From Desulfuromonadaceae bacterium (lineage in GTDB: Bacteria; Desulfobacterota; Desulfuromonadia; Desulfuromonadales; JAHYIW01), in NCBI GenBank assembly GCA_019429445.1, contig JAHYIW010000014.1, positions 17,019-81,018 on the forward strand: a stretch of 64,000 nt of DNA, read 5' to 3'. Positions 9,515-17,126 of the stretch are shown in pieces. Numbering within the stretch: the stretch's first letter is position 1; each line of letters begins with the position of its first letter. The notes below the pieces were generated by a model. It was given only the letters and a program-made list of their open reading frames with translations. It did no database searches and was not told the DNA's origin. The position numbers and the translations under genes are program-made.

Positions 9515-10702
9515 TTAAAATCCAAGCTCGTGCGCAAGTTTCTCCCAGGCGGACAGGCTGCGTTCAATCATCTTCATCTCGCTACAATAAGCAATGCGGA
9601 AGAAACCGGGGGCACCGAACCCGGTTCCTGGTACCAGCAGAATATTAGCCTGCTGGGCCATGGTCACAAATTCAATATCATCGGCAAGGGGGGACTTCGG
9701 AAAGAGATAAAATCCACCCCCCGGTTTGACCATTTCAAAGCCGAGTTCCGTCAAACGGTTATACAGTAAATCGCGTTTGGCGCGATATTCGTCGATATCA
9801 ACGCTGGCACGCTGAAGTTTGGTGACCAGTCGCTGGGCCAGTGCCGGGGCATTGACGAAGCCGAGAGTGCGATTGCAGAAAATCGCACCCTCGATAAATT
9901 CACCGACATCGGTCATCTTCGGATTCGCTGCCAGATAGCCGATCCGCTCACCGGGAAGAGCCAGGTCTTTCGAGTGGGAGGTGACCACCACCGCATTGTC
10001 GATACAGGTGAAGATGCTCGGGACACGTTGTCCATCGTAGGCAATGCGTGCGTACGGTTCGTCAGAGATGACAGTAATTGATCCACCGAATTCAGCTTCT
10101 TTGGCGCGCAACAGCTTGCCAAGCGCGCGCAGGCTGTCGGCAGGATAGATCACTCCGGTCGGGTTGTTCGGAGTATTGACGATAATGGCTCGGGTCTTCA
10201 TCGTAATTGCAGCGTCGATGGCCGCCAGATCGAGCTGAAAGGTATTCCGGTCGGTCCAGACCTCGACCGGCACCCCGCCGTGATTATCAATATAAAACTT
10301 GTACTCGACAAAAAACGGCGTAAGAATAATGACTTCTTCACCGGGGTTAAGGAGGGTTTTCAGCACGACATTGAGCGCGCCACCGGCACCACAGGTCATG
10401 ACAATATGTTGTGCGTTCACCGCCAGGCCGGACTGCTCGGCAAGCACCTCGGCCACCGCCGCGCGGGTTTCTTCGTAACCGGCATTGCTCATATAGCGAT
10501 GCATACCGGGGATCGGTTTGCGGGCCAGTTCCAGCAGCATCTCATGGAACTCGGCGGGGGGTTCGACGGAAGGATTGCCGATAGTGAAATCGAAGACGTT
10601 TTCCGCGCCGTATTGAGCGCGAAGGCGGTCACCTTCTTCAAACATTTTTCTGATCCATGAGGAACGTTCAATCGACGCTTTGATTTTGGTGGCTATCGGC
10701 AT
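9515..10702 (-). CDS. Class I/II PLP-dependent aminotransferase
   Basis: Fold-type I aminotransferase of 395 residues, probably acting on aspartate or aromatic/alanine-type amino acids. Seen are TCGAGGALNVVLKTLLNPGEEVI, NTPNNPTGVIYP, the PLP aspartate region VISDEPYARI, and the Schiff-base lysine in SHSKDLALPGERIGY. GGAG lies seven bases before the ATG. Its stop is one base before the FNT gene start, so the two are very likely cotranscribed. The exact substrate is not deducible; no pathway genes surround it. Confidence 0.9.
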   Translation of the reverse strand: MPIATKIKASIERSSWIRKMFEEGDRLRAQYGAENVFDFTIGNPSVEPPAEFHEMLLELARKPIPGMHRYMSNAGYEETRAAVAEVLAEQSGLAVNAQHIVMTCGAGGALNVVLKTLLNPGEEVIILTPFFVEYKFYIDNHGGVPVEVWTDRNTFQLDLAAIDAAITMKTRAIIVNTPNNPTGVIYPADSLRALGKLLRAKEAEFGGSITVISDEPYARIAYDGQRVPSIFTCIDNAVVVTSHSKDLALPGERIGYLAANPKMTDVGEFIEGAIFCNRTLGFVNAPALAQRLVTKLQRASVDIDEYRAKRDLLYNRLTELGFEMVKPGGGFYLFPKSPLADDIEFVTMAQQANILLVPGTGFGAPGFFRIAYCSEMKMIERSLSAWEKLAHELGF

Positions 10703-10839
10703 GCATATTCTCCGTTAAGTGATGTAGGGCGCAGTTTAAACGTCGCAATCAGGATGGTCAAGAGAAACGGTCGTCAGGAGTGAACATCCCCTTCAGTGAC
10801 AGTCAGGTTGCAGCTGGCGGCGCCGAAATTTCTTTGAAT

Positions 10840-10853
10840 TTGATGCTCATCAA
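10840..10853 (+). promoter_or_regulatory. FNR/DNR-type operator before the YgbA-like gene
   Basis: The perfect palindrome TTGATGCTCATCAA (TTGAT-N4-ATCAA) matches the consensus of FNR/DNR-family regulators. Its centre is 10846.5. A -10 candidate TATCTT lies at 10875-10880, predicting transcription start near 10887, which puts the box at about -41, the class II activator position. The start would coincide with the ATG at 10887, which has no ribosome site, so a leaderless mRNA is likely. Confidence 0.75.
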
Positions 10854-10886
10854 GGTTTAAATGCCAGAAAATGTTATCTTCAGACC

Positions 10887-11264
10887 ATGACAACTTGCCA
10901 CGACAAAAATGGCGCGCCATTAACCGCCAGGGAGAGCAAGGATCTCGGTATCCTGGTTCAGTTTACCTCAGTCTACTGTCGAGCCCGACACGGTGACATC
11001 AGCCGCAGAGATTTCGCGGAACGTGAACGGTTCGGGATCAGGGGGGGGACCTTTCCAGTGTGTCAGGAATGTACTGATTTTCTCGCCTATGCCTGTGACC
11101 GGCGGATGCGCTGTCCACTCGACCCCAAACCGACGTGTAAAGAGTGTACGCTGCATTGCTAGCGTCCCGGACACCGGGAGAGGGTGCGCGAAATCATGCG
11201 CTTTTCCGGTATGTATCTGATCAAACGCGGGCGTCTGGATCTGCTCTGGCACTATTTTTTCTAA
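10887..11264 (+). pseudogene. YgbA-type NO-response protein split by an amber codon
   Basis: Belongs to the YgbA family of small cysteine-rich proteins induced by nitric oxide; biochemical role unclear. The first 91 codons give FTSVYCRARHGD, FPVCQECTDFLAYACDRRMRC and CPLDPKPTCKECTLHC, the full cysteine pattern. A TAG then stands at 11160-11162, exactly where family members usually carry tyrosine (HCY). The same frame continues for 33 more codons to TAA at 11262-11264, and RPGHRERVREIMRFSGMYL matches the usual family C-terminus. One base (TAC or TAT to TAG) explains the break. No ribosome site precedes the ATG. Either recently inactivated, read through, or functional as a 91-residue form. Confidence 0.8.
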
Positions 11265-11277
11265 ATCATTGCGAGAC

Positions 11278-11291
11278 TTGACGCTGGTCAA
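11278..11291 (+). promoter_or_regulatory. FNR-family operator before the ferredoxin gene
   Basis: The palindrome TTGACGCTGGTCAA (TTGAC-N4-GTCAA) is a close relative of the FNR/DNR box at 10840. A -10 candidate TAAAGT lies at 11314-11319, so the box centre (11284.5) again falls near -41 from the predicted start at about 11326. A second palindrome, TAACGCGTTA, lies at 11306-11315. Confidence 0.65.
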
Positions 11292-11386
11292 ACTAACTTA
11301 CCCGGTAACGCGTTAAAGTAAACTTAACAATCGCGCAAATGAAACAATAAACTAAAATTCTGACAACGATATTCAAGGAGCAACTC

Positions 11387-12181
11387 ATGATCAGAGAAGT
11401 GGTAACAATCGACGAAGAAAAATGTGACGGCTGCGGTCTCTGTGTGCCCTCCTGTGCCGAAGGTGCCATCAAGATCATCAATGGCAAAGCCAAATTAGTC
11501 GCCGACAACCTCTGTGACGGTCTCGGTGCGTGTCTCGGTCATTGCCCTCAAAATGCGATTACCGTCGAGCGGCGGGAAGCCGACGAATTCGACGAGGTCG
11601 CGGTTGAAGAGCATCTCAAAGCTGAGGTTAAACCGGCTCCGGCGCACAATCATGCCCATGCTCCGCAAGCTCCTCATGGTGGTGGCTGCCCCTCGGCCCA
11701 GGTTCAGAGTCTGCCGAAAGCGTCTCCGGCGGCGGCCGGCGGGTGCCCCGGCTCGCGGCTGATGAATTTTGCCAAGCCTTCCTCGAACGGTGCGGAGAGC
11801 AGTGGCCAGCGTCCCTCCGAACTGCGCCAGTGGCCGGTGCAGCTGCACCTGGTGCCACCGACCGCACCCTTTTTGCAGGGCGCCGATGTGCTGCTCACCG
11901 CCGATTGCGTGCCCTTTGCCTACGCCGATTTTCACAAGGATCTGCTCAAGGACAGGGCGTTGCTGATCGCCTGCCCGAAGCTTGACAACACCGCCCCCTA
12001 CGTTGACAAGCTGACCGCGATGATTCTGCACAGCAACATCAACAGTCTGACCGTTGTGCACATGGAAGTTCCCTGTTGCACCGGTTTGATTCACATCGCC
12101 CGTCAGGCGGTCGTCGCCAGTGGCAAAGAGGTCGAACTGAACACCATCCGGATCGGCATTCAGGGTGAAATCAAGAACTGA
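11387..12181 (+). CDS. Ferredoxin-domain protein with C-terminal domain
   Basis: Iron-sulfur protein of 264 residues. The first cluster motif CDGCGLCVPSC (residues 12-22) is a full CxxCxxCxxxC. The second, CDGLGACLGHCP (44-55), has leucine at the second cysteine position, as in a known subfamily, so the second cluster may be absent or of 3Fe type. A histidine- and alanine-rich linker leads to a domain with LLTADCVPFAYADFHKDLL, LLIACPKLDN and HMEVPCCTGL, where further cysteines could bind metal. AAGGAG lies eight bases before the ATG. The FNR-type operator upstream suggests anaerobic or NO-responsive expression. Partner enzyme unknown. Confidence 0.88.
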   Translation: MIREVVTIDEEKCDGCGLCVPSCAEGAIKIINGKAKLVADNLCDGLGACLGHCPQNAITVERREADEFDEVAVEEHLKAEVKPAPAHNHAHAPQAPHGGGCPSAQVQSLPKASPAAAGGCPGSRLMNFAKPSSNGAESSGQRPSELRQWPVQLHLVPPTAPFLQGADVLLTADCVPFAYADFHKDLLKDRALLIACPKLDNTAPYVDKLTAMILHSNINSLTVVHMEVPCCTGLIHIARQAVVASGKEVELNTIRIGIQGEIKN

Positions 12182-12201
12182 CCGTTACGTGCTCAAGATA
12201 G

Positions 12202-12242
12202 AAAAAGAGCCCGGTTGCAAGATATGCAGACGGGCCCTTTTT
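12202..12242 (+). terminator. Rho-independent terminator after the ferredoxin gene
   Basis: AAAAAGAGCCCG (12202-12213) pairs with CGGGCCCTTTTT (12231-12242) with one mismatch around a 17-base loop. The A and T tracts make it usable in both directions. Confidence 0.85.
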
Positions 12243-12349
12243 CTGTCTGATCTCGCAACAGTCGCTGACAGGCGCCTGATCGTTTGACAGCAGACTGCGG
12301 CAGGCGTATTTTACATTCTGTATCCGCTGTTCGTTGGAGATCATAAGTT

Positions 12350-12619
12350 ATGCTGTCACAGTATGTGAAGATTTATCAGGCGACGCTCGCCAAGTGGGGT
12401 GAGGAAGCCCAGTACGATCAGGCGATCGAGGAGTGCGCCGAGCTGATTGTCGGGATCAAACATCTAAAAAGGAAACGCATCAGCGAAGAGGTCGTCATTG
12501 ACGAGCTGGCCGATGTCGCACTGATGGTCGGTCAGTTGACCTGGATGCTCGGTGCGGATAAAGTTGAGCGGGCGATTGAACGCAAGCTGGAAAAGTTGCA
12601 CTCCCTGTTGAAAGAGTAG
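12350..12619 (+). CDS. MazG-like nucleotide pyrophosphohydrolase
   Basis: All-alpha NTP pyrophosphatase-like protein of 89 residues. The metal-binding pattern is present as EECAELIVGI (about residues 27-36) and IDELADVALMVGQL (about 50-63), corresponding to the ExxE and ExxD helices of MazG/dUTPase-2 proteins. It would hydrolyse a (d)NTP to the monophosphate and pyrophosphate; the preferred base is unknown. It stands alone between two terminators. No strong ribosome site is visible before the ATG (GGAG is at 12336-12339). Confidence 0.8.
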   Translation: MLSQYVKIYQATLAKWGEEAQYDQAIEECAELIVGIKHLKRKRISEEVVIDELADVALMVGQLTWMLGADKVERAIERKLEKLHSLLKE

Positions 12620-12628
12620 CTATGACGT

Positions 12629-12662
12629 AAAAAAGCCCCGCATCCGGATGCGGGGCTTTTTT
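12629..12662. terminator. Bidirectional rho-independent terminator
   Basis: AAAAAAGCCCCGCATCC pairs perfectly with GGATGCGGGGCTTTTTT with almost no loop. It serves the MazG-like gene on the plus strand and the sulfhydrylase gene on the minus strand. Confidence 0.92.
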
Positions 12663-12679
12663 ACTTTTTTCAGCAATAT

Positions 12680-13966
12680 TCAGCTCGCCGCCGTCAGCGC
12701 CTGATCAAGATCAGCAAGAATATCTTCGATATCCTCGATGCCGACCGATACCCGCACGAAGTCGGGGCTGACCCCGGCGGACAACTGCTCCGCTTCACTC
12801 AACTGCGAATGGGTGGTGGTAGCCGGGTGGATGACGAGGGTTTTGGCGTCACCGATGTTGGCCAGGTGACTGCAAAGCTTGACACTGTCGATAAACTTCG
12901 CACCCGCTGTTGCGCCCCCTTTAATGCCGAAACCGAGAATCGCTCCCGGACCTTTGGGGAGATATTTTTGCGCCCGTTTAAAATCGGGATGATTGGGGAG
13001 CCCGGGATAGTTGACCCACGATACTTGCGGATGGTTATTCAGAAACTCGGCGACTTTCTGGGCGTTTTCACAATGACGCGGCATCCGCACATGCAGCGTC
13101 TCCAGCCCCTGCACGATCTGGAAAGAGTTGAACGGCGAGATACACGGTCCCATGTCACGCAGCAGGGTCAAACGCATTTTGAGGATGTAGGCAAGATTGC
13201 CGAGGGCTTCGTGATAGACCAGCCCGTGATAGCTCGGGTCAGGGGTGGTGTACTCAGGGAACCGTCCGCTCGACCAGTCGAAAGTACCCCCGTCAACGAC
13301 GGCACCACCGATGCTGGTGCCGTGGCCGCCGATAAATTTGGTCAGGGAATAACAGACAATATCCGCGCCATGCTCCAGCGGTTTGAAAAGCACCGGGGTG
13401 GCGACAGTGTTATCGACGATAAAAGGGAGTTTGTGCGCGTGGGCAATCTTGGCGATGGCCTCAAAATCATCAATATTGTTCTTGGGGTTGCCGATCGTTT
13501 CGGTGAACACCGCCTTGGTCTGAGCGTCGATCGCTGCGGCTATATTCGCCGGGTCCGAGCTGTCGATAAAATGGACGTCGATTCCCATCCGCTTGAAGGT
13601 GTGGTGAAACAGATTGTAGGTGCCGCCGTAGAGTGAATTGGTCGAAACGATATTATCCCCGGCGCGGGCAATGTTGAGGATCGCCAGGGTAATTGCCGCT
13701 GACCCGGAGGCGAGCGCCAGCGCGCCGACACCGCCATCGAGTTCTGCCAGGCGTTTTTCAAGAACATCAGTGGTCGGGTTCATTAATCGGGTGTAGATAT
13801 TCCCCATTTCCTTGAGGGCAAAGAGGTTGGCGGCATGCTCCGAAGAGTTGAAGACATAAGAAGATGTCTGATAAATCGGTAGCGCACGTGAACCGGTAGT
13901 TGGATCGGGGATTTGTCCGGCGTGCAAAGCTTTGGTGCCAAGACCCTTAAACGGTGTTTCACTCAT
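12680..13966 (-). CDS. metY: O-acetylhomoserine sulfhydrylase
   Basis: PLP enzyme making homocysteine from O-acetylhomoserine and sulfide for methionine synthesis. The 428-residue length and sequence fit the MetY branch of the Cys/Met family: [20 protein letters not shown] at the N-terminus, [20 protein letters not shown], the PLP lysine in [16 protein letters not shown], and the C-terminal [19 protein letters not shown] precedes the ATG by eight bases. The 290-base upstream region is AT-rich; a possible -35 TTGACG (minus strand, 14060-14065) is present but no convincing -10 at normal spacing, and no SAM riboswitch was recognised. Confidence 0.93.
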   Translation of the reverse strand: MSETPFKGLGTKALHAGQIPDPTTGSRALPIYQTSSYVFNSSEHAANLFALKEMGNIYTRLMNPTTDVLEKRLAELDGGVGALALASGSAAITLAILNIARAGDNIVSTNSLYGGTYNLFHHTFKRMGIDVHFIDSSDPANIAAAIDAQTKAVFTETIGNPKNNIDDFEAIAKIAHAHKLPFIVDNTVATPVLFKPLEHGADIVCYSLTKFIGGHGTSIGGAVVDGGTFDWSSGRFPEYTTPDPSYHGLVYHEALGNLAYILKMRLTLLRDMGPCISPFNSFQIVQGLETLHVRMPRHCENAQKVAEFLNNHPQVSWVNYPGLPNHPDFKRAQKYLPKGPGAILGFGIKGGATAGAKFIDSVKLCSHLANIGDAKTLVIHPATTTHSQLSEAEQLSAGVSPDFVRVSVGIEDIEDILADLDQALTAAS

Positions 13967-14216
13967 AAGAATACTCCTTTGGCTGTGGTGTTTGAATACA
14001 TTAAGCGCACTAAAATTATCAAGAAATGTTTAATATTAAAAATCATATAACACAAGTACCGTCAAGAATAATCAAAGTTTATACCATATTTTTACTGATA
14101 AATCTACCGGTCATTGCTGTTGTCCATTATAATCGAAAATCGCTTGCGAAACACCCCTGCAAATAGCGTGGCGACAAAAAGATGTTTACGCTTTGGTTAT
14201 CGGACACGTTTTTTTG

Positions 14217-14245
14217 TTGCAAAGGGCAGGTGCTTTTGTTATAAA
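14217..14245 (+). promoter_or_regulatory. Sigma-70 promoter of tRNA-Leu
   Basis: TTGCAA (14217-14222) and TATAAA (14240-14245) are 17 bases apart, placing the start about six bases before the tRNA. Confidence 0.7.
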
Positions 14246-14257
14246 AACGACGCTTTC

Positions 14258-14344
14258 GCCGAAGTGGTGGAATTGGTAGACACGCTAGGTTCAGGGTCTA
14301 GTGCTCGTTTGGGCGTGGGAGTTCGAGTCTCCCCTTCGGCACCA
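14258..14344 (+). tRNA. tRNA-Leu(CAG)
   Basis: Class II tRNA of 87 bases including an encoded CCA. The acceptor arms GCCGAAG (14258-14264) and CTTCGGC (14334-14340) pair fully. The anticodon stem CTAGG/TCTAG region encloses the loop TTCAGGG with anticodon CAG, reading CUG. The long variable arm TGCTCGTTTGGGCGT and the T arm with GTTCGAGTC are present. It has its own promoter and is followed directly by a palindromic terminator that includes its last seven bases. Confidence 0.95.
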
Positions 14345-14395
14345 AATAAAAAAGGTCTGAAATCTTTTGATTTCAGACCTTTTTTATTTGGTGCC
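14338..14395. terminator. 27-bp perfect palindrome at the tRNA-Leu 3' end, acts as terminator
   Basis: Bases 14338-14364 and 14369-14395 are perfect reverse complements around a TTTT loop. The inner part (AAAAAAGGTCTGAAATC and its complement with a T run) is a normal strong terminator. The outer ten pairs extend into the tRNA itself (GGCACCAAAT against ATTTGGTGCC), duplicating the acceptor end in inverted form. Confidence 0.85.
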
Positions 14396-14409
14396 CGCGC
14401 TTATTTATG

Positions 14410-15470
14410 GGGACGCTGCTTGCTATTTTTCTATTGACAAATTTTCTCGAACTGATACAGTCCATCCATGCCACGATTAGCCAGACTTGACATTGCCGGG
14501 CTTCTCCAACACGTAATCGTGCGGGGAATTGAGCGTCGCGATATTTTTGTTGACGATATCGACCGGCAGAATTTTGTGGATCGCGTCACCACTCTGCTCC
14601 CAGAAACCGGCGTTCATTGTTACGCCTGGGCGATTTTATCTAACCATTTTCACATGTTATTAATCCCGACCGCGACACCGTTGGCATCTTTCATGCGCCG
14701 CTTGCTGACCGGATACGCGGTGTCGTTCAATCGCCGCCACAAACGCTGCGGACACCTGTTTCAGAACCGCTATAAGTCCATCGTCTGCGAAGAGGAGCCT
14801 TATCTGCTGGAACTGATCAGATACATTCACCTCAATCCACTGCGGGCAGGGATGGTGGCGAGTCTTGATGAGCTGGATCATTACCGTTGGTCCGGCCACG
14901 CGGTCCTGATGGGTAACCGTAGTCTCTCCGGGCAGGAAACCAACTCGATTTTGGAACGCTTCGGCAATACGCTCGACACCGCACAACAAAACTATCGTCA
15001 ATTTGTTGCGGATGGGATCAAGAAAGGTCAGCGTGATGATCTGGTCGGTGGGGGATTGAGGCGAAGTCAGGGCGAGAGTAAGGATAACGCATACGAAAGT
15101 TTTGATGAAAGGATACTGGGAGGCGGCGATTTCGTGGACGAGCTGAAACAGCATGTCGAACTGCAGACAAAGATGCAAGGCGTCGTCACCTTGCCCCGTT
15201 TGCTGGAAGTCGTTTCGGGGATGTGGGACCTCGATCCAGAGGCCGTGAGAAGGCCGAGCAAAATCAGAGCCCTGGCGGCAGCGCGGGGAATCATCTGTCA
15301 TCTGGCGATATTTGAATTAGGTTATCGGGGAAACGAAGTCGGTAGGTTTCTGCACCTTGGCTCCTCGGGTGTTAGTCTTGCGGCAAAGCGGGGGGAGAAG
15401 ATATTGAGGGTTGAGACAGCCATGTTGAGGCAGGTAATGGCTGAAATAGAAAAATAGAAAGCAGCGTCCC
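14410..15470 (+). mobile_element. REP-transposase unit bounded by 26-bp inverted repeats
   Basis: Bases 14410-14435 (beginning GGGACGCTGCTTGCTATT) and 15445-15470 are inverted repeats, identical at 25 of 26 positions. The right repeat contains the stop codon of the transposase gene. The left one lies between the tRNA-Leu palindrome and the gene start. No target-site duplication was identified. The whole unit is about 1,061 bases. Confidence 0.7.
14468..15457 (+). CDS. REP-associated tyrosine transposase (Y1/HUH family)
   Basis: IS200-like single-strand transposase relative of 329 residues. It opens MPRLARLDIAGLLQHVIVRG, has the HUH metal motif in ILSNHFHMLLIP (about residues 58-69), FMRRLLTGYAVSFNRRH, GHLFQNRYKSI and the catalytic-tyrosine region IRYIHLNPLRAGMV. 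The C-terminal 90 residues (SKIRALAAARGIICHLAIFE, VGRFLHLGSSGVSLAAKRGE) resemble the helix-turn-helix DNA-binding domain of DnaA, as in other long members. TTGACA at 14434-14439 could act as a -35. The gene is intact. Confidence 0.9.
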   Translation: MPRLARLDIAGLLQHVIVRGIERRDIFVDDIDRQNFVDRVTTLLPETGVHCYAWAILSNHFHMLLIPTATPLASFMRRLLTGYAVSFNRRHKRCGHLFQNRYKSIVCEEEPYLLELIRYIHLNPLRAGMVASLDELDHYRWSGHAVLMGNRSLSGQETNSILERFGNTLDTAQQNYRQFVADGIKKGQRDDLVGGGLRRSQGESKDNAYESFDERILGGGDFVDELKQHVELQTKMQGVVTLPRLLEVVSGMWDLDPEAVRRPSKIRALAAARGIICHLAIFELGYRGNEVGRFLHLGSSGVSLAAKRGEKILRVETAMLRQVMAEIEK

Positions 15471-15511
15471 TCTTTGTCCCTCTTTGTCCCCTCTTTGTCC
15501 TCTTTGTCACC
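15468..15511. repeat. Short imperfect tandem repeat of CTCTTTGTCC
   Basis: Four copies of a 9-11 base unit around CTCTTTGTC follow directly on the right inverted repeat of the transposase unit. Copy spacing varies by a C or two. It is non-coding and pyrimidine-only on this strand. Confidence 0.75.
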
Positions 15512-15541
15512 TGGAATTTCTCCCCCCAAGACCTTGTTGCG

Positions 15542-15739
15542 TCGATAACTACGAAATCGAACGCGCTACCAGCGCACGGCATCTATACCACCATTGCCAC
15601 TGTCGATAAAGGCGAGCAATCGTTCATCGACGTTAGCGCTGTCCAAGGGCAGAGCTACTACTATCGCTTGCGGGCTGTGGCGGATGATCTGTATTCCGAC
15701 TTTATCACTGCCATGAGCGGCAAATGGGCGGGGCAGTAA
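15542..15739 (+). pseudogene. Fibronectin type III domain fragment, frameshifted
   Basis: Two adjoining frames read as one FN3 domain end. Frame 1 gives DNYEIERATSA (from 15544) and, after a +1 shift at about 15577, frame 2 gives GIYTTIATVDKGEQ, VSAVQGQSYYYRLRAVADDL and ends MSGKWAGQ at TAA 15737-15739. The YxIxRA, YTxIA and YYRLRAV spacing is that of FN3 beta strands. No start codon or upstream part remains. It is probably the 3' relic of a larger surface-protein gene lost when the transposase region changed. Confidence 0.6.
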
Positions 15740-15844
15740 GACATAAGCGCCGCGTTTCACATTTCACAGAATGCAGATATTGATTTAACGCACATAACCC
15801 GGCGAAACGCTGCCGACACAAACGCAAAGGACAAAGTTGTACCA

Positions 15845-16537
15845 ATGTGTGATCGAATGATGCCGACCTCTCTAAGCTGCCCACTATGCGTCCACGCTGA
15901 AACCGTTTTGTATTGTCAGGATAAAAAACGTTCCTACTGGCAATGTGTCCGTTGCTCCCTGGTCTTTGTCCCGCCTGAGTACCGTCTATTTCCTGCCGCT
16001 GAAAAGGCCCACTATGACCTGCACAACAACGATCCAGCCGATATGAGGTATCGACGTTTTCTGTCACGGTTGTTCGAGCCGCTGTGCGAGCGGGTTTCAG
16101 TGCCGGCCCGGGGGCTGGATTTCGGCAGTGGTCCGGGACCCACCTTGTCACTGATGTTCGCCGAGACGGGGTATGACATGGCAATCTATGATCCCTATTA
16201 TGCGCCGGACGGCGCTGCGTTGCTCAACCGCTACGATTTCATCACTGCCAGCGAGGTTGTCGAACATCTTTATCAACCGGGCGTGGTACTGGCAAAACTT
16301 TATGCACTGCTGTTTCCGGGAGGCTGGCTGGGGCTGATGACCAAACTGGTTTCAACTGCTGAGGCATTTGCTGGGTGGCACTATAAGCAGGATCCTACAC
16401 ACGTTTGTTATTTTTCCCCTGCGACATTCAGGTGGTGGGCGGAGCAGATTGGTTGTGATGTTGAATTTGTGGGGCAGGATGTGGTTCTGCTGCACAAACC
16501 GCAGCCACTTATGCAGCGTTATTCTTCGGGCGCGTAA
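15845..16537 (+). CDS. Zinc-ribbon class I SAM methyltransferase
   Basis: Predicted methyltransferase of 230 residues, substrate unknown. An N-terminal treble-clef-like part has CPLC (residues 11-14) and CVRC (residues 36-39), typical of small-molecule or sugar methyltransferases. The SAM-binding motif is LDFGSGPGPTLSLMF (about residues 90-104), followed by YDFITASEVVEHLYQPG and LLFPGGWLGLMTK. The C-terminal region has FAGWHYKQDPTHVCYFSPAT. The ATG at 15845 is used; two in-frame ATG codons at 15857 and 15860 are alternatives. It stands alone, downstream of the decayed region. Confidence 0.85.
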   Translation: MCDRMMPTSLSCPLCVHAETVLYCQDKKRSYWQCVRCSLVFVPPEYRLFPAAEKAHYDLHNNDPADMRYRRFLSRLFEPLCERVSVPARGLDFGSGPGPTLSLMFAETGYDMAIYDPYYAPDGAALLNRYDFITASEVVEHLYQPGVVLAKLYALLFPGGWLGLMTKLVSTAEAFAGWHYKQDPTHVCYFSPATFRWWAEQIGCDVEFVGQDVVLLHKPQPLMQRYSSGA

Positions 16538-16612
16538 ACCACTCGTAATATATAGCATTATGATCATATCTGTGTTACACTGAGCGAAAATAGTCGATTT
16601 AAAAGGAGAAAA

Positions 16613-16975
16613 ATGATGTCAGAAACAAGGAATGCAGAACTTTCTGAAGCAACAAAGTCAGAAATCAAGGAACAAAAAGAGGCCATAATTAAAGCTTCAA
16701 CGTTATACGACAAGGCCCATAATGGCCCGTCCGGTATTCAATTTGAGGTCGGTGTCAAATTTTATAATATAAAAAGCGAGAAGCTGGCTTTCGATTTTTT
16801 TAAGAAAGCCGCCAAAAGGGGCAATGCCAAATCGATGAATCGGTTGGGAGAAATGTATTTTCACGGGAAAGGCTGCATCAGATCTTTGTCAAGGGCCAAG
16901 TTATGGTGGGAACGCAGTGCTGAACTTGGCAACCAGAAAGCCCAGAATAATCTGAAATCGATGCCAATAGAGTGA
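16613..16975 (+). CDS. SEL1-repeat protein
   Basis: Small cytosolic protein of 120 residues with no signal peptide. Residues 45-115 hold about two SEL1-like (TPR-type) helical repeats: [32 protein letters not shown] and [20 protein letters not shown]. The N-terminus is rich in glutamate and lysine. AAAGGAG lies five bases before the start; two ATG codons are adjacent. Such proteins mediate protein contacts; partner unknown. The base composition is more AT-rich than its neighbours, which may point to acquisition. Confidence 0.75.
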   Translation: MMSETRNAELSEATKSEIKEQKEAIIKASTLYDKAHNGPSGIQFEVGVKFYNIKSEKLAFDFFKKAAKRGNAKSMNRLGEMYFHGKGCIRSLSRAKLWWERSAELGNQKAQNNLKSMPIE

Positions 16976-17126
16976 ATTTTACCTGAAGCCATTTTGGTGT
17001 TCGTTTAATGTTCTATCAATTCAACGGGTTGGCAGTTTTCTGCTGACCTTTTTTACTGTTTCGGATGTACACGCAGCAACTTTAAAAGAATATGTTCGAT
17101 TTAATTTACCTCGACAAGGTTCAGCG

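Noticed and set aside
11160..11162. TAG decoded as pyrrolysine
   Set aside because: TAG ends several ordinary genes here (yajC, a CheY, the P-ATPase) and the codon replaces a tyrosine, so a point mutation is simpler. Kept only as something to exclude.
13967..14216. SAM riboswitch upstream of metY
   Set aside because: The leader is AT-rich without the paired core or terminator expected of SAM-I or SAM-II; nothing convincing seen.
14410..15739. Genomic island integrated at tRNA-Leu
   Set aside because: No integrase, no direct repeat of the tRNA end and only one mobile gene; the inverted acceptor copy is not an attachment-site duplication.
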